Shown: positions 21,688 to 31,100 of the stretch, in pieces
How the letters are laid out: each line of letters starts with the position of its first letter
Position numbering within the stretch: position 1 is the stretch's first letter
NCBI GenBank assembly: GCA_039935015.1
Contig: JBDTLC010000031.1
Span: 1 to 34,220 of the forward strand
DNA length: 34,220 bases
Direction: 5' to 3'
From: Paralcaligenes sp039935015
Lineage (GTDB): Bacteria > Pseudomonadota > Gammaproteobacteria > Burkholderiales > Burkholderiaceae_B
Made by a program: the position numbers and the translations under genes
Notes under the pieces: model-generated
What the model was told of the DNA's origin: nothing
The model's input: only the letters and a program-made list of their open reading frames with translations
Databases searched by the model: none

Positions 21688-24514
21688 AAACACACTCAAT
21701 TTACCCGAAACTTCATTCCCGATGCGTGGCGACCTTGCGCGCCGCGAGCCGGGCTGGATTACCCAGTGGGAGGAAAATAAAGTCTATGCGTCCATACGCA
21801 AGGCCAGTCAAGGCCGCCCCAAATTCGTGCTGCACGACGGCCCGCCCTATGCCAACGGCGACATTCACATCGGCCATGCGGTCAACAAGATCCTGAAAGA
21901 CATCATCGTCAAAAGCCGCTCAATGGCCGGTTTTGATGCAGATTACGTGCCGGGCTGGGACTGTCACGGCATGCCAATTGAAATCCAGATTGAAAAAAAG
22001 TACGGCAAAAGCTTGCCGGTGGCCGAGGTGCAAGCCAAGGCACGCGCCTACGCGCTCGAACAGATCGATCGTCAACGCAAGGATTTCAAACGCTTGGGCG
22101 TACTGGCCGATTGGGACCATCCCTATCTGACCATGAATTTCAGCAACGAAGCTAACGAGCTGCGCGCGCTGGCGCAAATTCTTGACAAGGGCTATGTATA
22201 CCGTGGGCTCAAGCCCGTGAACTGGTGCTTCGATTGTGGCTCGGCGCTGGCTGAGGCTGAGGTGGAATACGCCGACCGTAAAGACCAGGCGGTGCACGTC
22301 GCGTTCAAATTTGGTGATCGGGAAAAGCTCGCCCAGGCATTCGGCCTGCCCAGCGTGGAAGACGGCGCCATCGTCATCTGGACCACCACGCCCTGGACGC
22401 TGCCCGCCAATCAGGCTTTGAACCTTCATCCCGACATTGACTACGCCTTAGTCCAACTAGACCAAGCGCGCGCCACCGGCCCTATGCTTCTACTAGCCCG
22501 CGACCTGGTCGAATCGTGCCTGAACGAATGGCATCTTAGCGGTCGCGTGCTGGCTACGGCCAAGGGCACGTCGTTGGCGGGCCTGGAATTCAAGCATCCG
22601 CTCTACGATCTGGACGCAGGCTATCAGCGCATGGCGCCGGTCTATCTGGGCGACTACGTCACACTCGACGCGGGCACCGGCGTGGTTCACTCCTCGCCTG
22701 CTTACGGGATTGAAGACTTCTTGTCTTGCAAAGCCCATGGCCTTCAAGATACACAGATTCTGAACCCGGTGATGGGCGATGGCCACTACATACAAAGTCT
22801 GCCCGTATTCGGCGGCCTGATGATCTGGAAGGCCAATCCGAAGATTGTGGAGGCTTTGGAGTCGGTAGGCAGCCTGCTCAAGGTTGAAACTCACAAGCAT
22901 AGTTACATGCATTGCTGGCGACACAAAACCCCCATTATTTATCGCGCTACAAGCCAATGGTTTGCCAGCATGGACCGGCTGCCAAAATCCGGCAAATCTC
23001 TGCGTGAAACCGCGTTGGCCGGAATTGAAAAAACCGATTTCTTCCCCGCCTGGGGCCGCGCCCGATTGCACGCCATGATTGCCAATCGGCCCGACTGGAC
23101 CTTGTCGCGCCAGCGCCAATGGGGCGTGCCTATGGCTTTTTTTATACACAAAGAAACGGGTGAACTGCACCCGCGCACGGTAGAGCTGATGGAGCAAATC
23201 GCGCAACGTGTGGCGCAGCACGGCATTGAAGCGTGGCAATCGCTCGATCCGCGTGATCTATTGGGAGACGAAGCCGACCAGTATGTCAAGAACCCAGATA
23301 CGCTCGATGTCTGGTTCGACTCGGGTACCACCCATGTTACCGTCCTGGGCGGCCAGAACCATGCCGTACAAGGCTCGCACGCCGACCAGTTGCAATGGCC
23401 TGCTGATCTGTACCTGGAAGGTTCGGACCAGCACCGTGGCTGGTTTCATTCGTCGCTACTGACCAGTTGCATGCTGTATGGCCAGCCGCCCTACAAGGCC
23501 TTGCTCACGCACGGCTTCGTGGTAGATGGCCAGGGACGGAAAATGAGCAAGTCGGTAGGCAATGTCATTGCACCGCAAAAAATTTCCGATTCCCTGGGTG
23601 CTGAAATCCTGCGCCTGTGGACGGCGTCTACAGATTACTCCGGCGAGTTGTCAATTTCCGACGAAATTCTTAAACGCGTAGTCGAAGGCTACCGCCGCAT
23701 TCGCAACACGCTCAAGTTCCTCCTGGGCAACTTGCAAGACTTCAACTTCCAGACCGATGCCGTCGCGCTTGCTGACATGTTCGAAATCGACCGTTACGCG
23801 CTGGCGCTCACCGCAAGCGTGCAAACCGATGTGCTGGCCAATTTTAATCGCTACGAATTTCAGCCCGCCATGTCGCGCCTGCAAATTTTCTGCTCGGAAG
23901 ACCTAGGTGCGTTCTATCTCGACATCCTTAAAGACCGCCTGTACACGGCCGATAAAAACAGCCTGGCGCGACGCTCGGCGCAAACAGCCATCCATCACGT
24001 TACCCACGCACTGCTCAAGCTCCTGGCGCCCGTTACGTCGTTTACTGCCGAAGAAGCCTGGAAGGATTTGCACGGCAGCCACGATGCCGCCAGTATTTTT
24101 ACGGAACTCTTCCATGTACTGCCAGACCTGACCAACGCCCAGGCACTGGTCGAAAAGTGGAATCGGTTGCGAGAAATCCGCGCTCAGGCCATGCGCCAGA
24201 TCGAAGCCGTGCGCACGACCGGCGAAATCGGTTCATCTCTGGCGGCTGAACTGGATGTGTATGCCAGCGGCGATGATCACCGCCTGCTAGCCTCGCTGGA
24301 GGATGACCTGCGTTTCGTCTTTATCGTATCGCGCGCCACTTTGCATGACGCGTCCGGCGACTTGCGCATTCTAGTCAGCCCCAGCCCTTACAAAAAATGT
24401 GAACGCTGCTGGCACCATCGTGCCGATGTAGGGGTCGATCCCGAGCATCCCGAAATTTGTGGCCGCTGCGTCGACAATCTGTTCGGTCTGGGCGAGTTGC
24501 GCCACCATGCATAG
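21677..24514 (+). CDS. ileS: Isoleucyl-tRNA synthetase
   Basis: Class Ia synthetase, 945 residues, charging tRNA-Ile. HIGH motif at residues 64-67 (GDIHIGHAVNK), editing (CP1) domain including TTTPWTLPANQAL and the GTGVVHSSPAYG stretch, DVWFDSGTTH, and KMSKS at residues 622-626. The anticodon-binding domain follows. A C-terminal zinc finger is complete (CERCWHHRADVG...EICGRCVDNLFG), as in type 1 bacterial IleRS of E. coli type. The ATG at 21677 overlaps ribF by 11 bases; a second ATG 33 bases upstream in the same frame is less likely because MDYRNTLNLPETSFPMRG is the normal start. The end overlaps lspA by 8 bases. The ribF-ileS-lspA order is widely conserved in proteobacteria. Confidence 0.97.
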   Translation: MDYRNTLNLPETSFPMRGDLARREPGWITQWEENKVYASIRKASQGRPKFVLHDGPPYANGDIHIGHAVNKILKDIIVKSRSMAGFDADYVPGWDCHGMPIEIQIEKKYGKSLPVAEVQAKARAYALEQIDRQRKDFKRLGVLADWDHPYLTMNFSNEANELRALAQILDKGYVYRGLKPVNWCFDCGSALAEAEVEYADRKDQAVHVAFKFGDREKLAQAFGLPSVEDGAIVIWTTTPWTLPANQALNLHPDIDYALVQLDQARATGPMLLLARDLVESCLNEWHLSGRVLATAKGTSLAGLEFKHPLYDLDAGYQRMAPVYLGDYVTLDAGTGVVHSSPAYGIEDFLSCKAHGLQDTQILNPVMGDGHYIQSLPVFGGLMIWKANPKIVEALESVGSLLKVETHKHSYMHCWRHKTPIIYRATSQWFASMDRLPKSGKSLRETALAGIEKTDFFPAWGRARLHAMIANRPDWTLSRQRQWGVPMAFFIHKETGELHPRTVELMEQIAQRVAQHGIEAWQSLDPRDLLGDEADQYVKNPDTLDVWFDSGTTHVTVLGGQNHAVQGSHADQLQWPADLYLEGSDQHRGWFHSSLLTSCMLYGQPPYKALLTHGFVVDGQGRKMSKSVGNVIAPQKISDSLGAEILRLWTASTDYSGELSISDEILKRVVEGYRRIRNTLKFLLGNLQDFNFQTDAVALADMFEIDRYALALTASVQTDVLANFNRYEFQPAMSRLQIFCSEDLGAFYLDILKDRLYTADKNSLARRSAQTAIHHVTHALLKLLAPVTSFTAEEAWKDLHGSHDAASIFTELFHVLPDLTNAQALVEKWNRLREIRAQAMRQIEAVRTTGEIGSSLAAELDVYASGDDHRLLASLEDDLRFVFIVSRATLHDASGDLRILVSPSPYKKCERCWHHRADVGVDPEHPEICGRCVDNLFGLGELRHHA

Positions 24515-25013
24515 GTCGAACCGCATGCGCTTCTGGGCATGGATACTGGGCGCCATTGTCATTGTTGCGATCGATCAAATCAGTAAAGGCTATTTCAGCG
24601 CTCACCTACCCTATGCACAACGCTGGCACGTGCTGCCGTTTTTCGACTTCACTGTGCTGCACAATAGCGGCGCGGCGTTCAGCTTTCTGGCCGAAGGACA
24701 CGGCTGGCAACGCTGGTTGTTTACCGCCATTGCATTAGGAGCGGCCGGGCTCATTATTCACCTGCTGCGCCGCAGTCCAAACCAATGGCTGTTCTGCTCT
24801 TCGCTCATGACCATCCTGGCAGGGGCTGTCGGCAACGTCATAGACCGCATCCAGCACGGATACGTCATCGATTTCTTCCTGTTTTATTGGGATGGTTGGT
24901 ACTTCCCAGCCTTTAATGTGGCCGATGTCTCTATTACCTGCGGTGCAATCCTGCTAATTCTCGACGAGCTGCTGCGCTGGCGGCGTGAGCGCAACAAGCT
25001 GGCAAAGAAATAG
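24507..25013 (+). CDS. lspA: Lipoprotein signal peptidase (signal peptidase II)
   Basis: Inner-membrane aspartyl protease, 168 residues, that removes signal peptides from diacylglyceryl-modified prolipoproteins. Four membrane segments are visible (about residues 9-24, 65-85, 95-112, 136-154). The catalytic aspartates are Asp122 (HGYVIDFF) and Asp140 (FPAFNVADVSI). Conserved IDQISKGY, HNSGAAFSFL and GAVGNVIDRI are also present. The ATG at 24507 overlaps the ileS stop by 8 bases. A likely client in this window is the lipoprotein PqiC. Confidence 0.96.
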   Translation: MHRSNRMRFWAWILGAIVIVAIDQISKGYFSAHLPYAQRWHVLPFFDFTVLHNSGAAFSFLAEGHGWQRWLFTAIALGAAGLIIHLLRRSPNQWLFCSSLMTILAGAVGNVIDRIQHGYVIDFFLFYWDGWYFPAFNVADVSITCGAILLILDELLRWRRERNKLAKK

Positions 25014-25036
25014 AATTGGCGGAGCGAGCGAAGTAG

Positions 25037-25062
25037 GATGGCCGCAACAAAGCGTGGCGCTA
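25037..25062 (-). repeat. Possible distant copy H of the palindromic repeat
   Basis: GATGGCCGCAACAAAGCG then TGGCGCTA resembles the family (GATGGCACCCACAAGGGG, TGCCGCTA) base for base along most of its length, and keeps a short stem (GCC/GGC). It lies between lspA and coaBC. The resemblance is weaker than for the other copies and could be chance. The rest of the gap 25014-25140 holds only a probable ribosome site for coaBC. Confidence 0.35.
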
Positions 25063-25140
25063 GAAAAAATTCTCACTGACATTTGATAAAACCACTACGA
25101 TATCTCCTACCAACCCTTTGGACTTCGCAGGTAAATCTCT

Positions 25141-26343
25141 GTGACATTAGATCTGGCGCAAAAACGCATTATTGTGGGTCTGACCGGCGGTATTGCCTGT
25201 TATAAAACAGCGGAATTCGTGCGGCGCATTATCGAACACGGCGCCACCGTCGACGTTGTCATGACCGAGGCCGCCACGCATTTCATTACCCCCGTCACGC
25301 TGCAGGCACTGTCCGGACGGCCAGTATTTCTGGACACCTGGGACGCCCGTATACCTAATAATATGGCTCACATTGACCTCAGCCGTGGGGCTGATGCCAT
25401 CGTAATTGCCCCGGCCAGCACCGATTTCATCGCTAAGCTGGCACAAGGTGTGGCCAATGACCTTTTATCCACGCTCTGCGTGGCCAAAGGCGCATGCCCA
25501 CTACTGGTTGCGCCAGCCATGAATCGCGAAATGTGGCAACACCCGGCTACAGCGCGCAACGTTCGCCAGGTTCAAGCAGATGGCGCGCAAATACTAGGCC
25601 CGGGCGTAGGCGACCAAGCCTGCGGCGAAGTCGGCAGTGGCCGCATGCTCGAACCCAACGAGCTGCTGGCTGAACTGATCGCCGCCTTCCAACCCAAGGT
25701 CTTGGCGCAGCGTCGAGTAGTGATCACTGCCGGACCCACCATCGAAAGAATCGACCCCATCCGCGTCATCAGCAATCGCTCTTCTGGCAAAACCGGTTAC
25801 TCGATTGCACAGGCTGCACGCGAAGCCGGCGCCCAGGTCACCCTGATCTCTGGGCCCACGGCTTTGCCCACCCCTTATGGCGTAGCGCGCATCGATGTGG
25901 AAAGCGCGCGCGACATGCGCAGCGCCGTCATGCATGCCGTCGCCGACGCCGATCTGTTTATTTCGGTAGCCGCCGTGGCCGACTGGTACGTAGCCAACGC
26001 GACCGACAGCAAGATTAAAAAAACCGGCGCGGCCGGCGTGCCTTCACTGGAATTCGCGGCCAACCCCGACATCTTGGCCGAAGTCGCGGCGCTCAAGCAT
26101 GGCCCCTGGTGCGTCGGCTTTGCCGCCGAGACCGAAAACCTGCACGACTATGCCCAAGCCAAACGAAAGCGCAAAGCAGTCCCATTGCTGGTAGGCAACC
26201 TAGCGCAACACGCTATGAACGCCGACATCACCGAACTCGTGTTGTTCGACGAACAGGGATCGCACCCGCTACCGCTTCTACCCAAAATCGAAGCCGCGCG
26301 CCAACTAATTCAGGCCATTGCCAACCGACTTGCCCGCACATGA
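25141..26343 (+). CDS. coaBC: Phosphopantothenoylcysteine decarboxylase / phosphopantothenate-cysteine ligase
   Basis: Bifunctional coenzyme A pathway enzyme, 400 residues. The N-terminal FMN-dependent CoaC domain has VGLTGGIACYKTAEFVR, the catalytic His in NNMAHIDLS, PAMNREMW and the flexible lid cysteine in QACGEVGSGRM. The C-terminal CoaB ligase domain begins with VVITAGPTIERIDPIRVISNRSSGK and includes AAVADW and SKIKKTG. The start is GTG with AGG 9 bases upstream; the following TLDLAQKRIIVGLTG leads straight into the domain. The stop overlaps the dut ATG by 4 bases. Confidence 0.96.
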   Translation: MTLDLAQKRIIVGLTGGIACYKTAEFVRRIIEHGATVDVVMTEAATHFITPVTLQALSGRPVFLDTWDARIPNNMAHIDLSRGADAIVIAPASTDFIAKLAQGVANDLLSTLCVAKGACPLLVAPAMNREMWQHPATARNVRQVQADGAQILGPGVGDQACGEVGSGRMLEPNELLAELIAAFQPKVLAQRRVVITAGPTIERIDPIRVISNRSSGKTGYSIAQAAREAGAQVTLISGPTALPTPYGVARIDVESARDMRSAVMHAVADADLFISVAAVADWYVANATDSKIKKTGAAGVPSLEFAANPDILAEVAALKHGPWCVGFAAETENLHDYAQAKRKRKAVPLLVGNLAQHAMNADITELVLFDEQGSHPLPLLPKIEAARQLIQAIANRLART

Positions 26344-26789
26344 AAAAAATCGCCTTAAGAATTCTTGACCCACGCATGAACGACTACTTGCCAGCCTACG
26401 CCACCGAAGGCTCGGCAGGCCTGGATCTACGCGCCTGCCTGGATACGGCCGTCACCCTGGAACCGGGCGCCTGCGAGCTCATCCCGACTGGTCTGTCCAT
26501 CCACATAGCCGATCCAGCCTACGCAGCCATTATTTTGCCACGCTCAGGGCTTGGGCATAAGCATGGCATCGTGCTGGGCAATCTGGTCGGCCTGATCGAC
26601 TCGGACTATCAGGGACCGCTCATGGTCTCGGCCTGGAACCGCGGCCAACACTCCTTTGTGCTACAGCCTATGGAGCGGTTGGCGCAACTCGTTGTCGTGC
26701 CCGTGCAGCATATAGAATTCGACATTGTTTGCGATTTCGAGGACAGCGCGCGAGGCGCTGGCGGATTTGGAAGCACCGGCCGCACGTGA
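26340..26789 (+). CDS. dut: dUTP diphosphatase
   Basis: Trimeric dUTPase, 149 residues, that converts dUTP to dUMP and pyrophosphate, keeping uracil out of DNA and feeding dTMP synthesis. The five family motifs are seen: GSAGLDLRA, LPRSGLGHKHGI, GNLVGLIDSDYQGPL, RLAQLVVVPV and the C-terminal GAGGFGSTGR arm that closes over the active site. The ATG at 26340 overlaps the coaBC stop (ATGA). An open frame reaching back to 26109 lies inside coaBC and does not belong to the protein. The coaBC-dut pair is common in proteobacteria. The 110 bases after the stop, up to the convergent neighbour, show no clear terminator. Confidence 0.97.
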   Translation: MKKIALRILDPRMNDYLPAYATEGSAGLDLRACLDTAVTLEPGACELIPTGLSIHIADPAYAAIILPRSGLGHKHGIVLGNLVGLIDSDYQGPLMVSAWNRGQHSFVLQPMERLAQLVVVPVQHIEFDIVCDFEDSARGAGGFGSTGRT

Positions 26790-26899
26790 GGTCTGGCGTA
26801 GTCAACAGCCCGTACTTCGAGGCTACCTTCGCTGCTGGGTAAATGCATCGCGCAAGATCGCACCGCAGACGTCAGCACGGACTGATGCCAGAGAAAAAT

Positions 26900-28060
26900 T
26901 TACTTGGCCTGGCTAACCATGATCTTGACCATTTTCCATTTGCCATTTTTTACTTCATAGATGGTGACCGAAATTTCTTTCAAATCGCCATTCTTATCAT
27001 AAGCAATGTGATTGCTCGTGGCACCACTGCGTTTCAATGCGACCAGCTTGGGCAAATAAGCGGCAGGCTTGGCGGAGCCTGCTTCTTTCATCGCGATAAT
27101 CATATTCCAGGCGCCGTCATAAGCGTAAGGGGCATAGACTCCTGGACCTTTTTTGAATTGGGCTTTGTAATCGGCTTCGAATTTTTCTCCCTTCGCCATA
27201 TTCTTCAATGGCACGCCAGCCAATGAGGCAAAAGTACCGTTGGCCGCATCTCCGGCGAGTTTCAGAAAGGTCTCACTAAGCGTCATTTCGCCTGACATCA
27301 GAGGAGCCCCCAGGCCTAAAGCCGCCATCTGGCGACGCATCGGACCCGATTGATCATCCCCGCCTCCGAAGAAAATTGCACCCGGCTTCATGGTTTTGAT
27401 GTGAGTCAGAATAGACGTGAAATCGTCAGCCTTATCGGTGGTGTATTCACGCGCAATCACCTTGCCTCCAGCCGCCACAACTGCGTTGGCGACCTGGTCG
27501 GCCAGACCCCGACCATAAGCGGTACGATCGTCGATCAGCGCCACCGACTTGGCCCCTAAATCTTTGACTATATATTCGCCATCGGCTGCACCTTGCTGAG
27601 TGTCGCTCGTCATCATGCGAAACGTCGTGCTATAGCCTTGTGCGGTGTACTCGGGCGAAGTGGCCATCGCAATCTGGGGCAAGCCCGCGTCATGATAAAC
27701 ACGGGATGCGGAGATGGAAGTGCCGGAATTGAAATGACCCAAAACACCATCTACGTTTTCATCAACGATCTGCTGCGCTACTTGCACGGCTTTGCGCGGG
27801 TCGGCCTGATCATCACGTGTCACCAGCTCGAACTTGGCCGTTTTACCATCGAGCGTAATGCCCTGTTGATTGGCTTCTTCGAGCGCCAGAGTCAGGCCAT
27901 TTTTCATGTCCTCGCCATAGTGCGACTGCGGGCCGGTAAGGGGTGCTGCGAAACCCAGTTTTACGACTTCGGTACCCAAAGCGTGAGCCGGCCCGAAAGC
28001 GAAACCGGCCAATACGGCCGCTGAAGAGGCCAGAAGCTTACATTTTCTGGTGGACTGCAT
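26900..28060 (-). CDS. Periplasmic amino-acid ABC transporter binding protein (LivJ/LivK family)
   Basis: Solute-binding protein of the branched-chain amino acid type (periplasmic binding fold I), 386 residues. Signal peptide about residues 1-26 (LLASSAAVLAGFAFGPAHA). The mature start VVKLGFAAPLTGPQSHYGEDMKNGLTLALEEAN is typical, as are the hinge-region blocks VLGHFNSGTSISASRVYHDAGLP and VALIDDRTAYGRGLADQ. The ATG at 28060 has a good ribosome site (GGAGAG). Real substrates of this family range from Leu/Ile/Val to other amino acids, amides and organic acids; specificity cannot be read here. No permease or ATPase genes are adjacent. It lies 75 bases downstream of putA on the same strand with no obvious terminator between. 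Confidence 0.88.
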   Translation of the reverse strand: MQSTRKCKLLASSAAVLAGFAFGPAHALGTEVVKLGFAAPLTGPQSHYGEDMKNGLTLALEEANQQGITLDGKTAKFELVTRDDQADPRKAVQVAQQIVDENVDGVLGHFNSGTSISASRVYHDAGLPQIAMATSPEYTAQGYSTTFRMMTSDTQQGAADGEYIVKDLGAKSVALIDDRTAYGRGLADQVANAVVAAGGKVIAREYTTDKADDFTSILTHIKTMKPGAIFFGGGDDQSGPMRRQMAALGLGAPLMSGEMTLSETFLKLAGDAANGTFASLAGVPLKNMAKGEKFEADYKAQFKKGPGVYAPYAYDGAWNMIIAMKEAGSAKPAAYLPKLVALKRSGATSNHIAYDKNGDLKEISVTIYEVKNGKWKMVKIMVSQAK

Positions 28061-28135
28061 CTGACTCTCTCCAAACGTGCATGAGAGCAAAATTGTGTCT
28101 CGTTACTAAGCCGGATATAGACCTGTGAGTTTACA

Positions 28136-31100
28136 TCACCCCACCATCATCAGGCTGGCATTGCCGCCTGCCGCAGTGGTATTGATGCTGACTGAAACCT
28201 CTCGTAAAAGTCGATCGAGTACATATCGGCGGCCTGTCAGAATTTCGTCGGAACTCAGGCCTTGTACAGAAATAATGGGACCGCTGCGCGCCGCGACTCG
28301 CTGATTGATCTCGCGCAAGGCATCACTGTCGCCCTCGAACAAAACACTTTGATAATCACCTTGCTCAATCTCTCCATCGGACACCATGCGCAATTGCTTT
28401 TTCTGATGGGCCCCAAGTGTGGCATAAAACGCCTTACCCGTTGGGTTATCCAGTAAAGACAAGGTATTGCCCGTCGACGAGCCTGCTTGAAATTGCACCT
28501 GGGCACCCGCCTCAGACGCAGCAATACAAAGGACACGTCCGCGTGGCTTGAGATGATAAAAATTATTCTCGCCGGTGGGTCCCTGCAAAGTAATCTGGAC
28601 CTCGTGCGTTCCATCAGCTACCTCGTAACCATCAGGCAAGCCGCCGGCTGGTCGTTGGGCAAGCAGGCGCGACAAATATAACGGTCCGCCCGCCTTGGGG
28701 CCCGTGCCAGACAGACATTCACCGCCAAAGGGCTGCACCCCCACCACAGCGCCTACAATATTCCGATTAACGTACACGTTGCCCGCGCGTATCCGCCGGC
28801 TTACGCGTGCGATGGTTTCGTCGATGCGCGTATGCACTCCAAAAGTCAAGCCGTAGCCAGTAGCATTAATCTGGTCAATCAGAGAATCCAGATCGTCACG
28901 GGCATAGCGCACAATGTGCAGCACCGGACCGAATACCTCTTTTTTAAGCGCCGCCACGTCGCTGATTTCAATAAGCGTAGGAGCGACAAAAGTGCCGTGC
29001 TGACAAGTCGCATCGAGATCCAGTTGGTCGATCTTATGGCCCGCCTCACGCATCGCTTCAATATGAGTCTGGATCGCAGTACATGCCTGTGAGTCGATAA
29101 CCGGCCCGACATCGACGCACAGGCGGTCAGGGCTACCCACCCGCAATTCGCGCATGGCGCCGCGCAACATCGTCAGCACATGATCGGCGCAGTCTTCCTG
29201 CACACACAAAACACGCAAGGCCGAACAACGCTGCCCGGCCGAGTCAAAGGCCGAGGTCAAGACATCGAAGACGACCTGCTCGGCCAAGGCCGAAGAGTCG
29301 ACTACCATGGCATTTTGTCCGCCCGTCTCGGCAATCAAGGCAATGGGGTGACCCGCGTCATTGAGCCGCTGCGACAAGGTTCGTGAAATCAGTTGCGCCA
29401 CATCCGTAGAGCCGGTAAACATCACGCCGCACACCCGCGGGCTTGCGACCAGCGCGGCACCTACTGTTTCGCCATCCCCCGGCAAAAGCTGCACGGCGCC
29501 CGCAGGCACGCCAGCGCGTCGCAAAATCGCCACAGCCTGCGCGGCAATCAGGCACGTCTGCTCGGCTGGCTTGGCCAAAACCGGATTGCCGGCGGCTAGT
29601 GCCGCGGCAACCTGGCCCGTAAAAATTGCCAAAGGAAAATTCCACGGGCTGATGCACAATACAGGTCCCAACGGACGATGTGTGTCGTTGGAAAACGTCG
29701 CTATGACCTGACTGGCGTAATAACGAAGAAAATCAACCGCCTCGCGTACCTCGGAAATCGCGTTAGGCAACGATTTCCCCGCCTCGCGCACGATCAGCCC
29801 CAGCAGTGGCTGCATTTCATCCTCAAGCAATTGTGCTGCGCGCATCAGACACTGCGCCCGCACGCTAACCGGAGTGGCCTGCCAAATAGGTGCCGTGTGC
29901 TGCGCCTCGTCCAGAGCCGCCTTTACATCAGCCGCATTGGCGTCCATTACAAAACCCACGATGTCGCGATGATCGGCCGGATTGCGCACCGCGCGGCAGC
30001 GTGCCTGATCCCATTGAACCTCGCTATCTCCCACCAAAGGCGCTGCGCGCCATTCGGTCGCGCCATTGCCAAACAAGGCGGCCGACAGAGAACCCAAGCG
30101 CTGTTCATTGCTTAAATCCAGGCCGGCCGAGTTTGGACGCCCGTCGCCCGAGGCATATAAATCGCGCGGCAAGGGAATCTTGTCGTGCGGCGCCCCCAGC
30201 GGTTGAATGCGTAACGCCGCCGCCACCGGATCACCAATTAGCGTCTCAACAGGAATTCCCGCATCGCCTATCTGGTTAACAAACGACGTATTGGCGCCGT
30301 TTTCTAGCAGTCGCCGCACCAGATAGGCCAACAAGGTCTCATGGGTGCCCACCGGCGCGTAAATGCGGCACGGGCGATTCAGCTTGCCTTGAGCGATCGG
30401 CCCGGTCACCTCTTCATAAAGCGCCTCACCCATGCCATGCAAACACTGAAATTCGTATTGCCCTGGATAGTAATTCTGTCCCGCCAGATGATAAATGGTT
30501 GCCATCGTATGCGCGTTGTGCGTGGCAAACTGTGGATAGACCGCAACGGGGTCGGACAAAAGTTTGCGCGCGCACGCCAGATAGGAAATATCGGTGTAAA
30601 TCTTGCGCGTATATACGGGGTAGCCCTCCAGCCCGTCAACCTGCGCGCGTTTGATCTCCGAATCCCAATAAGCGCCCTTAACCAAGCGCACCATCAAACG
30701 ATGTGAACTGCGCTTGGCCAAATCGATGACATAGTCGATGACAAACGGCGCACGCTTTTGATAAGCCTGAATCACAAAGCCGATACCATTCCAGCCCGCC
30801 AATTGCGGGTCAAAGCACATAGCCTCAAGCAAATCCAGCGATATTTCCAGGCGATCCGCCTCTTCTGCATCGATATTCAGGCCGATGTCATAGCTGCGCG
30901 CCAGCAAAGCCAAAGCGATTATTCGTGGTAAAAGCTCGGCCATGACCCGCTCACGCTGCGCCCGGCAGTAGCGCGGATGCAAGGCCGATAATTTGATGGA
31001 AATTCCTGGGCCTTCGTAGATGCCACGGCCTTGCGACGCCTTGCCGATGGCATGAATGGCCTGTTCGTACGATGCATAATAGCGGTCAGCATCATCGGCC

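Noticed and set aside
26109..26339. Upstream extension of the dut frame into coaBC
   Set aside because: The basic, low-order sequence is coaBC read in another frame; dUTPase starts at MKKIALRILD with a 4-base overlap.
26790..26899. Bidirectional terminator between dut and the convergent binding protein gene
   Set aside because: No stem with a T-run was found on either strand by reading.
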